Program-made: the position numbers and the translations under genes
From: an uncultured delta proteobacterium
GTDB lineage: Bacteria > Myxococcota_A > Polyangia > Polyangiales > Polyangiaceae
Length of the DNA: 48,854 bases
Assembly: GCA_903892415.1 (NCBI GenBank)
Contig: CAITIQ010000239.1
Location: 1 to 48,854, forward strand
Direction of reading: 5' to 3'
Notes under the pieces: generated by a model
Told to the model about the DNA's origin: nothing
The model's database searches: none
The model's input: the letters and a program-made list of their open reading frames with translations, nothing else
Shown here: in pieces, positions 1 to 7,640 of the stretch
Layout of the letters: each line of letters opens with the position of its first letter
Position numbering within the stretch: the stretch's first letter is position 1

Positions 1-891
1 GCCGACCCAGCGGTTCTCCGTCAGTACCTCGCTCTTTTGCAGAATCACCGGCGTTTGCATGCAGCCGGCGGCGAGCACCAGGGTCTTGGGGCGCACCGTC
101 ACCTCGTGCGAAGCCGCACCGGTGAAGGGCGTAACCACGTGACCGTGCACCGAGACCACCTTGCGCCCGCTCATCTTCACGCGCTCGACGCGCACGCTGG
201 TGTAGACACGTGCGCCTGCGCGAATCGCCGCGGGCACGTAGCTCACGTCGGTCGACTTCTTGGCGCCGTTGCGACAGCCAGTGAAGCACTCCCCGGAGCC
301 TTTGCAGCCCTTCACATTGCGCCAGGTGGGCTCGCTCGAGATGCCCAAGCGATCACAGCCTTGCTTGAAGCGCAGGTTGCGCGGGCCTTGCACCTCCATC
401 GGCGTCGGCTCGACGAAAAGGAACTTCTCCACCCGCTCGAAGTGCTTGCGCAAGAGGTCCGCGGAGAGCTCGACGCCGGTGGTGCGTTGCCACTTGTCCC
501 ACACCCAATCGGGGGCGCGCGCACAGATCGCCGAGTTGATCACCGAGCCACCGCCGAGCAGATTGGCCTGCATGGTGGGGATGAACATGTTGCCGCGGCT
601 CGCTCGCGTTCCACCTTCACGCAGCATGTTGTGCATGGCCTCGCCGGCCTCCAAGGTGAAGTCTTTGCTGGCGATGGGCGGGCCTTCCTCCAGCAGGATC
701 ACGTCCTTTCCAGCCTCGGCCAGCTCTTTGGCGACGACCGCGCCGCCAGGCCCGCTGCCCACGACCAGCACCTCGCAATCGAGCTCGAGCGGGCCGTGAT
801 AGTCCGCGTGGACCTTCACGCCCTCATGTGGACCACGAGCGCCAAAGGTGAGGGGAGCAACCTCCGTACGAAGGACATCCAGGCTTTTCAT
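1..891 (-). CDS. GMC-family FAD oxidoreductase, partial at window edge
   Basis: The minus-strand frame is open from an ATG at 891 to base 1, giving 297 codons with no stop, so the C-terminal part lies outside the window. The N-terminus holds a Rossmann FAD-binding motif, GSGPGG at about residues 45-50, followed by an acidic strand end (ILLEEG). Further on are the GMC-type segments NLLGGGSVINSAIC and a short Cys-containing loop (KGCKGSGECFTGCRNGAKKS). This matches GMC oxidoreductases that oxidise alcohols or sterols with FAD. The start overlaps the stop of the subunit-3-like gene by 4 bp (ATGA), which suggests translational coupling and a two-subunit enzyme. The substrate cannot be read from the sequence. 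The catalytic His region of the C-terminus is not in view. Confidence 0.88.
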   Translation of the reverse strand, partial: MKSLDVLRTEVAPLTFGARGPHEGVKVHADYHGPLELDCEVLVVGSGPGGAVVAKELAEAGKDVILLEEGPPIASKDFTLEAGEAMHNMLREGGTRASRGNMFIPTMQANLLGGGSVINSAICARAPDWVWDKWQRTTGVELSADLLRKHFERVEKFLFVEPTPMEVQGPRNLRFKQGCDRLGISSEPTWRNVKGCKGSGECFTGCRNGAKKSTDVSYVPAAIRAGARVYTSVRVERVKMSGRKVVSVHGHVVTPFTGAASHEVTVRPKTLVLAAGCMQTPVILQKSEVLTENRWVG

Positions 892-1385
892 GCATCCCCC
901 AGGTTGAACGGATTGGTGTTCGCCTTCATGCGCATCGCGGTTGAGACCCGCGGATCCGAGAGGTAGCCCATGGTGAGCATCGTCCGCATCGAGAGAAAGG
1001 CGATGCGACGGAAGTAGATCGGGCTCGTGCGCATCGACTCGAGCACGGCAATGCGCTCCTCCACCGATAGCGAGCTGAAGCGACTGCGCTTGGGACCGAA
1101 CAGCCACGGCCCATGCTCGACGAACCAAAAGAGCAGCCGCACCAAGCGCGCTTGGCCCTCCGGCAAGCGACCGAGGTAGCGCTCCATGTAAAGCACCAAG
1201 CGCGCTTCTTTGGCCGATATCGGGATCGGCCCGTTGTTCGGAAAGAGAGCCTCAGCGCACGCGGCAACCACCGCTTGCTCTTTGTGCGTGAGCTTGCCGT
1301 CCGGCACGACTTTGTCCGGGTAACCAAGGAAAAGCCCTTTGGCGAGAGCCGCGGTGGAAGCGATGGCGACCGAGGGAAACAGCAT
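888..1385 (-). CDS. gluconate 2-dehydrogenase subunit 3-like protein
   Basis: This 165-residue protein starts with MLFPSVAIAS. The frame is open further upstream, but that extension overlaps the GntR gene and its translation does not look like protein, so the ATG at 1385 is preferred. The order of features (hydrophobic N-terminus, LTHKEQAVVAACAEALFPNN, then helices rich in Leu/Arg) fits the gluconate_2-dh3 family. These are small partner subunits of GMC dehydrogenases, often exported or membrane-associated. It sits 13 bp after the GntR regulator and overlaps the GMC oxidoreductase start by 4 bp, so the three genes read as one operon. The family assignment rests on context and overall pattern more than on a catalytic motif. 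Confidence 0.72.
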   Translation of the reverse strand: MLFPSVAIASTAALAKGLFLGYPDKVVPDGKLTHKEQAVVAACAEALFPNNGPIPISAKEARLVLYMERYLGRLPEGQARLVRLLFWFVEHGPWLFGPKRSRFSSLSVEERIAVLESMRTSPIYFRRIAFLSMRTMLTMGYLSDPRVSTAMRMKANTNPFNLGDA

Positions 1386-1398
1386 GGAGACCAACCTT

Positions 1399-2205
1399 TC
1401 AGACAGTTGCGGCGCGGCTCTTGGCGCGCTTGGCGGAAGCTTTGGTAGTTGAGGGCGCGGCCTTCTCAGCGACGGCCTTCTCAGCGGGAGCGGCTTCTCC
1501 GGCCAACGCAGCGGCCAGTGATGCATCCACTCGGTCGAGATAACGATCCACTTCAGTAAGAGCGCCGACCTCGTCATGCGCCTCGATCAGCGTCAGCAGC
1601 CGATCCATCGCCTGGGCGTAGTCCGCAGGCGGCCCGCCGAGGGCCAAAGCGAAGGTGGCGTGGAGCTCGAGCATGGGGCTCCAAAAGCTGTTGGCGAACC
1701 ACACCACCGGCCACAGCTCACTGGCCTGCAACAGGCTGCGAAACACCTCTAACTCGAGCGTGACGTGCGCTTGTGGATCGAGTTCTTGGCCGGAGCGTTC
1801 GAAGAGCTTGCGAACCTCTTTGAGGGGGGCCGGCTTGGCGTACTTGGCGGCGAGCCGCACGGCCTCTTTGGCCAGCAGCCGGCGCATCCACAAAAGCTCC
1901 ACCAACATCGGTTTGACGTCCCCGCCGAGCATGGCGTGCGGCAGGTAGGTGGGCAGCAGCGCGGGCGTGCCGTGCCGCCGCCAATCCAGCACGTGCGCCC
2001 CGGAGCCGCGCCGCGACTCGATCAAGCCGGCTGCCGCGAGCTGGCCGAGTGCCTCGCGAATGGTGCTGCGGCCACAGCCGAACTCCTTGGCCAATGCGGT
2101 TTCCGCCGGAAGCCGAACCCCAGGCGGAAAGGCCCCTCCCACGATGCGCTCGGCGAGCTCTCGCTGAACGCGAGGCACTTCACGCAGGGTCGGTTCGTTC
2201 GACAT
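1399..2205 (-). CDS. FadR-type GntR transcriptional regulator
   Basis: The protein has 268 residues. The N-terminal 75 form a winged helix with the GntR signature (GVRLPAETALAKEFGCGRS, then TIREALGQLAAAGLIESRRG). The following all-helical region of about 150 residues fits an FCD/FadR-type effector domain. The C-terminus is an Ala/Lys-rich tail (AEKAVAEKAAPSTTKASAKR). The gene heads the operon with the subunit-3-like and GMC oxidoreductase genes and is divergent from the OPT transporter. No Shine-Dalgarno precedes the ATG. Instead the start codon touches a perfect palindrome with FadR-type half-sites, so autoregulation and leaderless translation are plausible inferences. The likely ligand is a substrate or product of the neighbouring dehydrogenase or transporter. 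Confidence 0.9.
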   Translation of the reverse strand: MSNEPTLREVPRVQRELAERIVGGAFPPGVRLPAETALAKEFGCGRSTIREALGQLAAAGLIESRRGSGAHVLDWRRHGTPALLPTYLPHAMLGGDVKPMLVELLWMRRLLAKEAVRLAAKYAKPAPLKEVRKLFERSGQELDPQAHVTLELEVFRSLLQASELWPVVWFANSFWSPMLELHATFALALGGPPADYAQAMDRLLTLIEAHDEVGALTEVDRYLDRVDASLAAALAGEAAPAEKAVAEKAAPSTTKASAKRAKSRAATV

Positions 2206-2227
2206 GTCAGACTAATTAGTCTGACAA
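2204..2227. promoter_or_regulatory. probable GntR/FadR operator, 22-bp perfect palindrome
   Basis: Bases 2205-2226 form a perfect 22-bp palindrome centred on TAATTA. Each half reads as a FadR-subfamily site of form TNGTCNGACNA: TAGTCTGACAA at 2217-2227, and its mirror ATGTCAGACTA at 2204-2214. The palindrome ends on the first base of the regulator's ATG and lies 69 bp upstream of the OPT transporter start. One dimer or tetramer bound here could control both directions. The site also overlaps a weak minus-strand -10-like hexamer (ACTAAT, complement of 2215-2220). That the neighbouring GntR protein binds here is inferred from position and half-site form. Confidence 0.75.
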
Positions 2228-2295
2228 CTTCGTTCGTGCAAGGGGGCCGCTTCACTTTTTTGCATTCGCGGGTGCGGACCAGGTCTCATGCGCCG

Positions 2296-4134
2296 ATGTC
2301 AGCAGCGGAAGATCCCGAGCGCGTTTGGCTTCGAGACGTTTACAAGCGTGGCGCGCGCCAGCTCACCGTGCGGGCGGTGATCTCCGGGATGTTGATCGGC
2401 ATGCTGATGTGCCTCTCCAACCTGTACGTCGTGCTCAAGACCGGCTGGAGTTTGGGCGTCACGGTCACGGCTTGCATCATCGCCTTCGCGCTCTTTTCGC
2501 TGCTCTCGAAGGTGGGTCTGCTGAAGGGCCAGTTCTCCCCGCTCGAGAACAACGCCATGGGTTCGGTGGCGTCTGCGGCGGGCTACATGACCGGTGGTGG
2601 CAACATGGCCGCGGTTCCCGCGCTGTTCGTGCTCACCGGCGCGATCCCCAATACTCCCTCGCTGATGGTTTGGTTCGGCGTGATCGCTGCGCTCGGCGTT
2701 TTCGCCGCCATCCCGATCAAGCGCCAGCTGATCAACATTGAGCAACTTCCGTTTCCCACCGGCATTGCCACCGCCGAGACGATCACCTCGCTACACGAGG
2801 CGGCACACGCTGGCGAGGCGGGACAAAAGTCGAACGGAGGTAAGGCAAAGTATCTCGGCGGCGCGGCGTTGATCGGCGCACTGATCGCGATCCTGCGCGA
2901 TGCCAAAGGTCGCTTCATGCCCTTCAACTTGCCCGACAAGATCGCGCTGCCCGGCCTCTCGTGGGGCGGCCTCCCAGCGATGAAGTGGACGGTGGGCATC
3001 GAGGGCAGTTTGCTGCTCGTCGGGGCTGGCGCGATCATGGGCTTTCGCGTTTGCCTCTCGCTGGTCGTGGGCGCAGTGCTCACCTACGGCTTCCTTTGTC
3101 CGTGGCTCGTCCGCGAGGGCATCGTGGCCAGCGTCGAGTACAAGGTGATGGTGACCTCTACGTTGTGGCCCGCCGCTGCGATGATGTTGGCGCATGGCCT
3201 CACCTCCTTTGCGTTTCAATGGCGGAGCGTGCTCAAGAGCTTCTCCGGGTTGAAGAACGCCTTCACCAAGAAGAAGGACGCTGTAGCGGACGAAATGGAC
3301 GAGGTGGAGTGTCCGGCTTGGTGGTTCCCCGCCGGCTTTCTTGTGTTCGGCCCGATCGTAGTGCTGCTGATGGTGGTGCTGTTCGGCATCCCGTGGTGGG
3401 CCGCGTTGATGGCGCTGCCGCTCTCGGTTGTGATGGGCGTGGTCGCAGCGCGCGTCACCGGCGAGACCGACGTCACGCCGACCAAAGCGCTCGGTCCGGC
3501 GACGCAGTTCATCTACGGAGCGGTGCTCCCTGGCAACCTTACCGCCAACGTGATGGGCGCCAACGTCACCGGCGGTGTGGGCCTTCACTCGGCCGACCTG
3601 CTAACCGATCTGAAGAGCGGCTACTTGCTTGGCGCAAATCCGCGGAAGCAGGTGATTGGGCAGCTATTCGGCGTGGTAGCCGGCGCCTTGATCGTGGTGC
3701 CAGCCTTCAATCTTTTGATCCCCGAAGCCTCGGTGCTCGGCTCGGATCAGTTCCCGGCGCCCGGCGTTCAGGTGTGGGCCGGCGTATCGAAGGCGCTCGC
3801 CGTCGGTGTGGACGCCATGCATCCGACCATTCGCATCTTGGCTTTGATCGGCGCCGTGGTTGGGCTCGTGCTCGCGCTCGCCGAGAAGCTCTTGCCCAAG
3901 CACTTCCTCCCGTACATCCCCTCGGCCTCCGGGCTGGGCATCGCCATGGTGGTTCCCGGTTGGAACGCCGTTTCGATGTTCATCGGCGGTGCCAGCGCTG
4001 AGATCGTTCGTCGCGTGAAGCCGGACCTCGCCTCGGTCGCCGTGGTTCCGGTCTCCAGCGGCTTCATCGCTGGCGAGAGTTTGCTGGGCATTGCCATCAA
4101 GGGCCTGATCGTGGCCGGCGTCTTGGCCAAGTAG
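2296..4134 (+). CDS. OPT-family oligopeptide/metal-chelate transporter
   Basis: This is a 612-residue polytopic membrane protein. The frame is open upstream to 1765, but that part is antisense to the GntR gene, so the ATG at 2296 (MSAAEDPERVW) is chosen. OPT-family signatures are visible: SLGVTVTACIIAF, GYMTGGGNMAAVPALF, IEQLPFPTGIATAETI, and late in the protein TANVMGANVTGGVGLHSADL followed by LTDLKSGYLLGANPRKQ. The length fits bacterial OPT proteins, which import small peptides or iron chelates using the proton gradient. The gene is divergent from the FadR-like regulator and shares its operator. The transported compound may be linked to the GMC oxidoreductase operon, but this is inferred only from position. 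Confidence 0.93.
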   Translation: MSAAEDPERVWLRDVYKRGARQLTVRAVISGMLIGMLMCLSNLYVVLKTGWSLGVTVTACIIAFALFSLLSKVGLLKGQFSPLENNAMGSVASAAGYMTGGGNMAAVPALFVLTGAIPNTPSLMVWFGVIAALGVFAAIPIKRQLINIEQLPFPTGIATAETITSLHEAAHAGEAGQKSNGGKAKYLGGAALIGALIAILRDAKGRFMPFNLPDKIALPGLSWGGLPAMKWTVGIEGSLLLVGAGAIMGFRVCLSLVVGAVLTYGFLCPWLVREGIVASVEYKVMVTSTLWPAAAMMLAHGLTSFAFQWRSVLKSFSGLKNAFTKKKDAVADEMDEVECPAWWFPAGFLVFGPIVVLLMVVLFGIPWWAALMALPLSVVMGVVAARVTGETDVTPTKALGPATQFIYGAVLPGNLTANVMGANVTGGVGLHSADLLTDLKSGYLLGANPRKQVIGQLFGVVAGALIVVPAFNLLIPEASVLGSDQFPAPGVQVWAGVSKALAVGVDAMHPTIRILALIGAVVGLVLALAEKLLPKHFLPYIPSASGLGIAMVVPGWNAVSMFIGGASAEIVRRVKPDLASVAVVPVSSGFIAGESLLGIAIKGLIVAGVLAK

Positions 4135-4194
4135 AGCTGGGCCAGTCGGTGTACCGGCCATTGCCCAGCGATATCTTGGCCCAACTTCTACCGG

Positions 4195-4749
4195 TTAAAT
4201 GACGGTGTAGTCGTGTTCGCCGCCAAGGCTGCGCTCCTCGAAGTAGCGCTGGGCCGCCTTCACGTGGAGGGGGAACGCGAAGACCTCGTCGAGGCCGCGG
4301 GGGCCGAAGACCAGTCCACGCTCGGAGGTCTCCGCACTTGCGACGAACGAGCCCAACGCCGCGCTGGTGATGGGCTCTGCGGTGGAGAAGAGGAGCACGC
4401 GGTTGGGCCGCGGCTCCGTCGATGTGAACCAGAACGGCGTCAGCGTGCTCGCCGCGATCGAGGCACCAGTCTCCTCGCGGAGCTCGCGCACCGCGCCTTC
4501 GGCCCAGGTCTCGTGTTCCTCCAGGAAGCCCCCAACCAGCGCCAGCTTACCCAACCTGGGCTCGATCGCGCGCCGTACGACGAGCAGCCCTGTCCGCTCT
4601 GCAACGATCACGGGAAGCAGGATGACCGATACGGGGATGGGGTTGGCCCAGATCGTCGTTGAGCACGAGGCACACGTGCGAGGGTAGGCGAGCGGCTCCG
4701 CGTATCGCGTTCCGCAGTACGAGCAGTGAGCATCACGCGTGAGCGTCAT
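4195..4749 (-). CDS. Nudix hydrolase with N-terminal zinc ribbon
   Basis: The protein has 184 residues. Cys9, Cys12, Cys26 and Cys29 form a CxxC...CxxC zinc ribbon. A Nudix fold follows, with a complete Nudix box at residues 74-96: GFLEEHE, then REL and REETGA, matching GX5EX7REUXEEXGU. The box coordinates Mg2+ for hydrolysis of a nucleoside diphosphate linked to another group. Zinc ribbon plus Nudix resembles NudC-type NADH or RNA-cap pyrophosphatases, but the protein is shorter than NudC, so the substrate is left open. It converges with the OPT gene (60 bp gap) and is divergent from the ankyrin gene, with a gap of only 44-71 bp depending on that gene's start. Confidence 0.93.
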   Translation of the reverse strand: MTLTRDAHCSYCGTRYAEPLAYPRTCASCSTTIWANPIPVSVILLPVIVAERTGLLVVRRAIEPRLGKLALVGGFLEEHETWAEGAVRELREETGASIAASTLTPFWFTSTEPRPNRVLLFSTAEPITSAALGSFVASAETSERGLVFGPRGLDEVFAFPLHVKAAQRYFEERSLGGEHDYTVI

Positions 4750-4820
4750 GTCTTGCTGCTATCACGGTTGCGGCGGCCGGTGCTAGCCGAGGCTTGATAA
4801 AGCAGCCGCAGGCCAGCACC

Positions 4821-6377
4821 ATGATACCGATGCAGGTGCACCAGAAAGCTCCCGCCACCGTCAACAAACTTCGCGAGCTGCTCAACAAGCTTCAGAGCGG
4901 GAAGACTCTCGACGTGAGGCTCGAAGAGCGCAACGACACGCCGCTGACCTGGGCCGTCAGCGAGGGCTATCACGACATCGCAGTGACGTTGATCGAAGCG
5001 GGCGTCGACGTGAATGCTCAAAACGTCGACGGGAACACCGCGCTGCTTCGGGCGGCATGTGAGGGCCGCGCGGAGCTGGCCAGCGTCCTGCTCCGGGTCG
5101 GCGCCAAGCCCGACCTGCAAAATGCCGATGGATACTCCGCCCTGGTCCTCGCTAAGCGCCGCGGCAATCGAGAGATCGTCGACATGTTGCTCGCGTGCGG
5201 CGCCGATCGAAGCCTGCGCACGAGCGCCGGTGTGAGCTTCGAGGAGCCGGGCGTGTCCCCGAAGGTGTCCATCGAAGGGCCTCGGGATGCGCGCCTGGAG
5301 TTGGACGTCATCGAGACCATTGCTCAATGCCGCGACGGACGGATTGCGGGCCGGGTACTCGACAAGTACATCAACCTGGAGGCCGCAGACCGCTTCGTGT
5401 CCACACGGGGCCTCCGCGACGCCTACGTGCGTCACGAAGCTTCGCAAAGCCCAGAAGCTCCCAACTACGTCTCGCTGGATGACGGCATGGAGCTCGGAAT
5501 TGTCTCGAGCGCGGTGCCGGAGATCGCACGTGCGGTCTCGTCGATGTTGTGCCGATCGCTCGAGGACGCACGCATCGACCGCGGCGGCCACCTGCCTCCG
5601 CAGGTCGTCCAGCGGGTACAGCGCGAGATCATCTCGCCATACGGTGTCGCGCATATCTGGGGCATCACAGGTCATCGCTTCGTGCTCTCGCGCTCGGTCG
5701 GACCGGACCGCAGCGAACTCTTGGGTACGATCCTGGTCGGACGCAGCAAGGACACGATTTTCTTCTTCACCGGTCGCTACAACAACCTGCGCCACTCGAC
5801 GCTACGCAAGACGGTCGACTTCGAGCAGCCCAACGCGGACAGGCCCAGAGAGCGGTGGTTCGACAGGTTTGCGTTCCCCGAGATCGATTGCTTCAAGCCA
5901 CGGGCCTATCACCACATCGCGAACTTCGTGGTCAGCAAGGAGCAGCGCGGACAGAGCCTCTCGCGGTTCATGCTCGCCAAGATCTTGGAGAAGTACTCGC
6001 GCGACCACATGGTCGCGCGAGGCGTTCGCGTCGAGCACTCGCAGCACCTCCTGTGCGGCCGGGGTTTCTGGCAAATCGGCGACCCGCCTTGGCTCAAGCG
6101 GATGGAGAGACTCGGCTTTTATTTGAGGTGGGGGGCGGAGAGCTTCTTTATCGAGCACGACTGGGCCCCTCTGCCGGAGATGCGCAACAGCGCAGGAGAG
6201 GTGATCTCCAACGTCGACTACAATCGTTCGTATGGTCTGCCCGATCGCTACCTCGCGTCGAAGCCGATCGTGGCCTCCGACGAGCACCTCGTGGAGCGCG
6301 TCGCCGAGGTCGTCCGGCTCTCGCAAGTGCCCACTGCCAAGCTTCAGTATTTCCAAGCGATGTTCGACTTCACCTGA
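4821..6377 (+). CDS. ankyrin-repeat protein with GNAT-like C-terminal region
   Basis: The protein has 518 residues from the ATG at 4821; an in-frame TTG at 4794 would add nine, and neither start has a good Shine-Dalgarno. Residues 38-133 hold three ankyrin repeats (DTPLTWAVSEGYHDIAVTLI, GNTALLRAACEGRAELASVL, GYSALVLAKRRGNREIVDML), usually a protein-binding surface. A central part of about 200 residues is not recognised. Near residues 368-385, NFVVSKEQRGQSLSRFML resembles motif A of GNAT acyltransferases, where a (Q/R)RGxxx loop binds the acyl-CoA pyrophosphate. GNAT membership is an inference from this single motif. Eleven bases downstream begins an oxygenase-like gene, so they are probably co-transcribed. 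I do not recognise the fusion and assign no function. Confidence 0.8.
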   Translation: MIPMQVHQKAPATVNKLRELLNKLQSGKTLDVRLEERNDTPLTWAVSEGYHDIAVTLIEAGVDVNAQNVDGNTALLRAACEGRAELASVLLRVGAKPDLQNADGYSALVLAKRRGNREIVDMLLACGADRSLRTSAGVSFEEPGVSPKVSIEGPRDARLELDVIETIAQCRDGRIAGRVLDKYINLEAADRFVSTRGLRDAYVRHEASQSPEAPNYVSLDDGMELGIVSSAVPEIARAVSSMLCRSLEDARIDRGGHLPPQVVQRVQREIISPYGVAHIWGITGHRFVLSRSVGPDRSELLGTILVGRSKDTIFFFTGRYNNLRHSTLRKTVDFEQPNADRPRERWFDRFAFPEIDCFKPRAYHHIANFVVSKEQRGQSLSRFMLAKILEKYSRDHMVARGVRVEHSQHLLCGRGFWQIGDPPWLKRMERLGFYLRWGAESFFIEHDWAPLPEMRNSAGEVISNVDYNRSYGLPDRYLASKPIVASDEHLVERVAEVVRLSQVPTAKLQYFQAMFDFT

Positions 6378-6388
6378 TCCTGTGAGCC

Positions 6389-7261
6389 ATGAGCCTTACC
6401 CACCTCGTCCAGACACACTCCATCGACACGCAACGGGTCGCCCCCTTCACCGGGGAGGGGGCGTACCACGGCTCGACGAACAAGCGGGCCGTAGCAGCCT
6501 CCGCCGCGCTACCGCCAGTCGTGGAAGAAATGAGGCCGAGCACCCTCGACGGGTATCGGCTCGACGATCCGCGACCGATCAGGGACTTCGAGGCAACCTT
6601 CTCAAATCTCTACGTTGTCGAGCGCGAGCTCGCTCTGCCCACGCAGGAAGAGGTCCGCGATGACGGCGTCACTTTCTGTTGGTGCCCGTTCGAGGAGGCG
6701 GCCACGTTGGCGGGCCCGCTGACCGCCCGCGTCCTCGAGGCGATGCGCGAGCACCTCGTCGGCGACAAGCGCTACGTCTACGTCGACTCCAAGATCCAGT
6801 ACTTCGAGCCGGGTGACGTTCCGGTCGATAGCCAGCATTGGCATGTGGACGGGAGCATCGTGGCCCGGGGCAAGGTGGTTGAGGCGCTTGGACACGCCTT
6901 GCTCCACGACATGAAAGCGCGCCTCGCGAGCGGCGTTGCCCCGCCGCGTTACCTCGCCTACCAGTCCTCCGACCACTGCGCGACGGTGTTCGCCACATCA
7001 CCGGTGACGCTCACGTTGCCTGAGCTCATCCCCAACTTCAACGGCCTCGACGCTGCGATCCGCGAGCTCTCGCCGCCGTTCGCCCTTCAGCCGGCGTCGA
7101 CCATCGTGCGCACCGACGGGCTGTCGTTGCATCGCGCGCAGGCGGCCACAGGCGCTGGCTGGCGCCTTTGGGTTCGCGCGGTGGAGACCGACCGCGAGAC
7201 CGTGGTGTCCTCGTCGATCATCGACTGCTACGGAACGGTGTTCCGCATGCGAGAGCCGTGA
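6389..7261 (+). CDS. putative 2-oxoglutarate/Fe(II)-type oxygenase
   Basis: This 290-residue protein has no obvious signal peptide. Residues 149-155 (SQHWHVDG) contain an HxD pair, His152 and Asp154. A second His (His248, in LSLHRAQ) is followed at 11-15 residues by Arg259 and Arg263 (GWRLWVRAVET). The HxD...H...R order matches the Fe(II) triad and 2-oxoglutarate-anchoring Arg of the cupin-fold dioxygenases. Those enzymes hydroxylate or demethylate proteins, nucleic acids or small molecules. The family call is motif-based only, and the N-terminal 60 residues look disordered. The gene follows the ankyrin/GNAT-like gene by 11 bp and probably shares its transcript and partner or substrate. No substrate can be inferred. 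Confidence 0.75.
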   Translation: MSLTHLVQTHSIDTQRVAPFTGEGAYHGSTNKRAVAASAALPPVVEEMRPSTLDGYRLDDPRPIRDFEATFSNLYVVERELALPTQEEVRDDGVTFCWCPFEEAATLAGPLTARVLEAMREHLVGDKRYVYVDSKIQYFEPGDVPVDSQHWHVDGSIVARGKVVEALGHALLHDMKARLASGVAPPRYLAYQSSDHCATVFATSPVTLTLPELIPNFNGLDAAIRELSPPFALQPASTIVRTDGLSLHRAQAATGAGWRLWVRAVETDRETVVSSSIIDCYGTVFRMREP

Positions 7262-7308
7262 AGATCTGAGCTCTACGCTCAAGAGTGAGGTTCTCCGCTG
7301 AGCCGTGA

Positions 7309-7610
7309 CCCATCCTGCTAGCCAACGACGCCGCCTACCACGTTGGTGCCAATCGTGCGGCGTGCGCATTGCTCGGTCGGCCTCATGACCAGGTGGTTGG
7401 CATGCACCTCAGCGACGTTGGTGCGCCGGTGCGGCGCCGCGAGGTTGACGTGCAGTGGCAGGCCTTTCTTCGCGATGGCGTGCAGCGCGGTGTGTTCCTG
7501 CCGCGCTCGAGCAGTTCTTGCAAAACCGCCTCGGTCAGCGTGTGACCCACGGCATCTACCCAACGGCGTTTGACAAGCTGGTTGACGCCGCTGACGAGCC
7601 GGCCCCGTAG
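7309..7610 (+). pseudogene. degenerate PAS-domain fragment, frameshifted
   Basis: This lies in the 379-bp gap between the oxygenase-like gene and the SDR. Frame 7309-7545 has no ATG and reads LLANDAAYHVGANRAACALL, then LGRPHDQVVGMHLSDVG and VQWQAFLRDGVQRGVFLP. This is the classic PAS-fold pattern (NDAxxxxxANxAACxLLGxxxxxxxGxxxxD). Past about 7500 the similarity stops and the frame ends at TGA 7543-7545. The adjacent frame stays open from 7506 to a TAG at 7608-7610 (LEQFLQNRLGQRVTHGIYPT, then AFDKLVDAAD) and looks like real protein, so a frameshift near 7500 is likely. The 5' end of the ancestral sensor gene is missing. This appears to be the remnant of a signalling protein, with no regulatory or output domain left. 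Confidence 0.6.
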
Positions 7611-7640
7611 AGCTGCCGGCTACGAACGAGGACTTCGCGC

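Noticed and set aside
37..966. Long plus-strand open frame (309 codons) at the left end
   Set aside because: It is antisense to the GMC oxidoreductase, whose minus-strand frame has FAD-binding and GMC motifs; the plus-strand translation is His/Ala/Arg-rich with no domain.
1765..2295. 177-codon upstream extension of the OPT transporter frame
   Set aside because: It is antisense to the GntR regulator and has no transporter character; the OPT family start fits the ATG at 2296.
4746..5795. 349-codon minus-strand frame across the ankyrin gene
   Set aside because: The translation is a shadow of the ankyrin repeats; the plus-strand frame shows repeat periodicity and the minus one does not.
7318..7640. 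C-terminal-like extension on the minus strand after the SDR region
   Set aside because: This frame differs from the SDR reading frame and has no family pattern; the plus-strand PAS pattern explains the sequence better.
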